Positions 13,758-14,205 of a stretch of DNA of 14,205 nucleotides are shown one piece after another (position 1 is the stretch's first letter; each line of letters begins with the position of its first letter). The notes beneath the pieces were generated by a model. The model saw nothing but the letters and a program-made list of their open reading frames with translations. It was not told the DNA's origin and ran no database searches. A program made the translations under genes and the position numbers. Origin of the DNA: DATNPH01 sp036703315 (GTDB taxonomy: Bacteria; Cyanobacteriota; Cyanobacteriia; Cyanobacteriales; Coleofasciculaceae); the NCBI GenBank assembly GCA_036703315.1, contig DATNPH010000242.1:1-14205 (forward strand). The letters are read 5' to 3'.

Positions 13758-13966
13758 CCACAGCCAAACCAAGTGGTCTAGACAGTATCGTAAACGCGAT
13801 CGGGTATGTTGCAACTGGCAATGGTCAGACACAGACACACTCCGCAAAATTCGCTGTATGTAGGCGATCGCCCCGAAGATGAACAAGCTGCCCAACGAGC
13901 AGGTGTCCCTTATCAATATGCATGGGATTGGACTTGTGCAACATCAAGAAGCGATCGTCCCTTAGC
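13755..13966 (+). pseudogene. Decayed second copy of the HAD phosphatase 3' half
   Basis: It aligns with 13268-13479 of the intact gene at an offset of 487 bp, with one base lost near 13796 (AAACGCGATC against AAACCGCAATC) and one gained near 13930. The nucleophile and motif II part is absent. The frameshift causes a stop at 13861-13863 in the first frame. The next frame, from an ATG at 13806, still encodes motif IV (GDRPED) and ends as unrelated sequence. Many of the differences are silent or conservative (Lys to Arg, Phe to Tyr, Glu to Asp, Val to Ala), which suggests that the copy diverged as a working paralogue before breaking. It is flanked on the right by the IS end. Confidence 0.8.
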
Positions 13967-14011
13967 TGTCTTATTGCTATGTGAACGAATCTATGATTCA
14001 GATGGAACTCT

Positions 14012-14042
14012 TGACACTCCCTCGGCTGAAGCGCGAGGGATT
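14012..14042 (-). ncRNA. Candidate 3' end of TnpB omega/reRNA
   Basis: The hairpin and GTGTCAA end after tnpB would be the 3' scaffold of the guide RNA. The guide would be the flank just beyond, beginning near 14011 and running toward lower coordinates. This is inferred from family knowledge; only the hairpin is seen. Confidence 0.35.
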
Positions 14043-14205
14043 CTAAGCGGATGTTTCGTGACGGGTTAAAACCACGTCACTACACTTTTTCCTCTTAGCT
14101 GACCAAAGAAAGATTCTTTGGGGTGCACTCAAAGACACCCTAGACAGTCCGCTTAGATTTAATCCAAGCATTCCGCTTACTTTCCTCAACACGTTGGCAC
14201 TACCA
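14043..14205 (-). CDS. tnpB: TnpB (OrfB) RNA-guided nuclease, C-terminal tail only
   Basis: Partial: 53 codons and a TAG (14043-14045), open to the window edge. The translation contains GSANVLRKVSGMLGL, then RVSLSAPQRIFLW, which matches the C-terminal tail of IS891/IS1341-type TnpB (GxANxLRKV, then a PxRxxLW segment after the last RuvC motif). The zinc-finger and RuvC parts lie outside the window, so it cannot be said whether the protein is whole. TnpB is the RNA-guided nuclease of IS200/IS605 elements. The hairpin following the stop supports an intact right end. Small palindromes inside this stretch (for example around 14103-14121) are within coding sequence. Confidence 0.75.
   Translation of the reverse strand, partial: GSANVLRKVSGMLGLNLSGLSRVSLSAPQRIFLWSAKRKKCSDVVLTRHETSA

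Larger units (their letters stand above)
14011..14205 (-). mobile_element. Right end of an IS200/IS605-family element (IS891/IS1341 TnpB type), running off the window
   Basis: The C-terminal part of TnpB is followed directly by a hairpin, TCCCTCG (14018-14024) with CGAGGGA (14034-14040), plus an inner GC/GC pair around TGAA. In element orientation the end reads AATCCCTCG, stem, GAGGGAGTGTCAA. Such a stop-plus-hairpin-plus-GTGTCAA layout is typical of the right end of tnpB elements, and in this family the same DNA is the 3' scaffold of the omega (reRNA) guide RNA. The outer boundary is inferred at about 14011. The left end is not in the window. Confidence 0.7.

Noticed and set aside
13329..13916. 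195-codon minus-strand open frame across both HAD copies
   Set aside because: It is antisense to the HAD gene and its decayed copy; an internal repeat in its translation simply reflects the duplication, and it shows no protein similarity.
14103..14121. Perfect 8-bp hairpin CCAAAGAA/TTCTTTGG
   Set aside because: It falls inside the TnpB coding tail and needs no separate explanation.
1..14205. CRISPR array, tRNA or rRNA genes
   Set aside because: No regularly spaced repeats and no recognisable cloverleaf or rRNA segments were seen on reading the window.

Overview
The window looks like a cyanobacterial chromosome, probably from a filamentous or terrestrial stress-tolerant lineage. I counted roughly 14 copies by eye of the HIP1 octamer GCGATCGC in 14.2 kb. 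Several proteins are of cyanobacterial type (CrtO-like remnant, small zinc-ribbon protein, IS891-type TnpB), and there are MITE-like palindromes and heptamer tandem repeats. No tRNA, rRNA or CRISPR array was seen.

Layout. Positions 1-293 hold a MITE-like inverted-repeat element. Positions 294-2474 (minus) hold an exported hydrophilic small protein, a general-stress (GSP17M/YflT-like) protein and a membrane-anchored SDR oxidoreductase, transcribed in that order. Positions 3060-5254 (minus) hold a manganese catalase and a second SDR that is an old paralogue of the first. Positions 5587-6066 (minus) hold a DUF4383 membrane protein. Positions 6514-7857 (minus) hold a glutathione-reductase-like flavoprotein with unusual NADPH-site and active-site changes. 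Positions 8517-8726 (minus) hold a small zinc-ribbon protein. Positions 9153-9956 (plus) hold a phytanoyl-CoA-dioxygenase-family protein, which converges on a small membrane protein at 10438-10836 (minus). The spacer between these two holds a glycosyltransferase remnant and stacked hairpins. Positions 11042-12491 (minus) hold a two-gene unit: an in-frame internally deleted CrtO-like flavoprotein followed closely by a ferritin-like/hemerythrin two-domain protein. Positions 12960-13757 (plus) hold a HAD phosphatase and an 81-residue protein. These are followed by a decayed second copy of the HAD 3' half and then the right end of an IS200/IS605-family insertion whose TnpB gene runs in from beyond the window.

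How the genes fit together. Most recognisable products concern oxidative or desiccation-type stress: H2O2 removal without haem (Mn catalase), thiol redox (glutathione-reductase-like), non-haem di-iron binding (hemerythrin), general stress proteins and SDRs. Apart from three short runs (2474-294, 12491-11042 and 12960-13757), gaps are long and AT-rich, so this is a neighbourhood of mostly separate stress genes rather than one operon. Gene decay and mobile-element traces are frequent: a mini-CrtO, a glycosyltransferase stub, a HAD pseudogene, a TnpB end, a MITE and an IS-like hairpin. This fits an accessory, rearranging region.

No clearly new multi-gene system was found. The best candidates for something undescribed are the mini-CrtO/hemerythrin pair and the charge-swapped glutathione-reductase-like enzyme.
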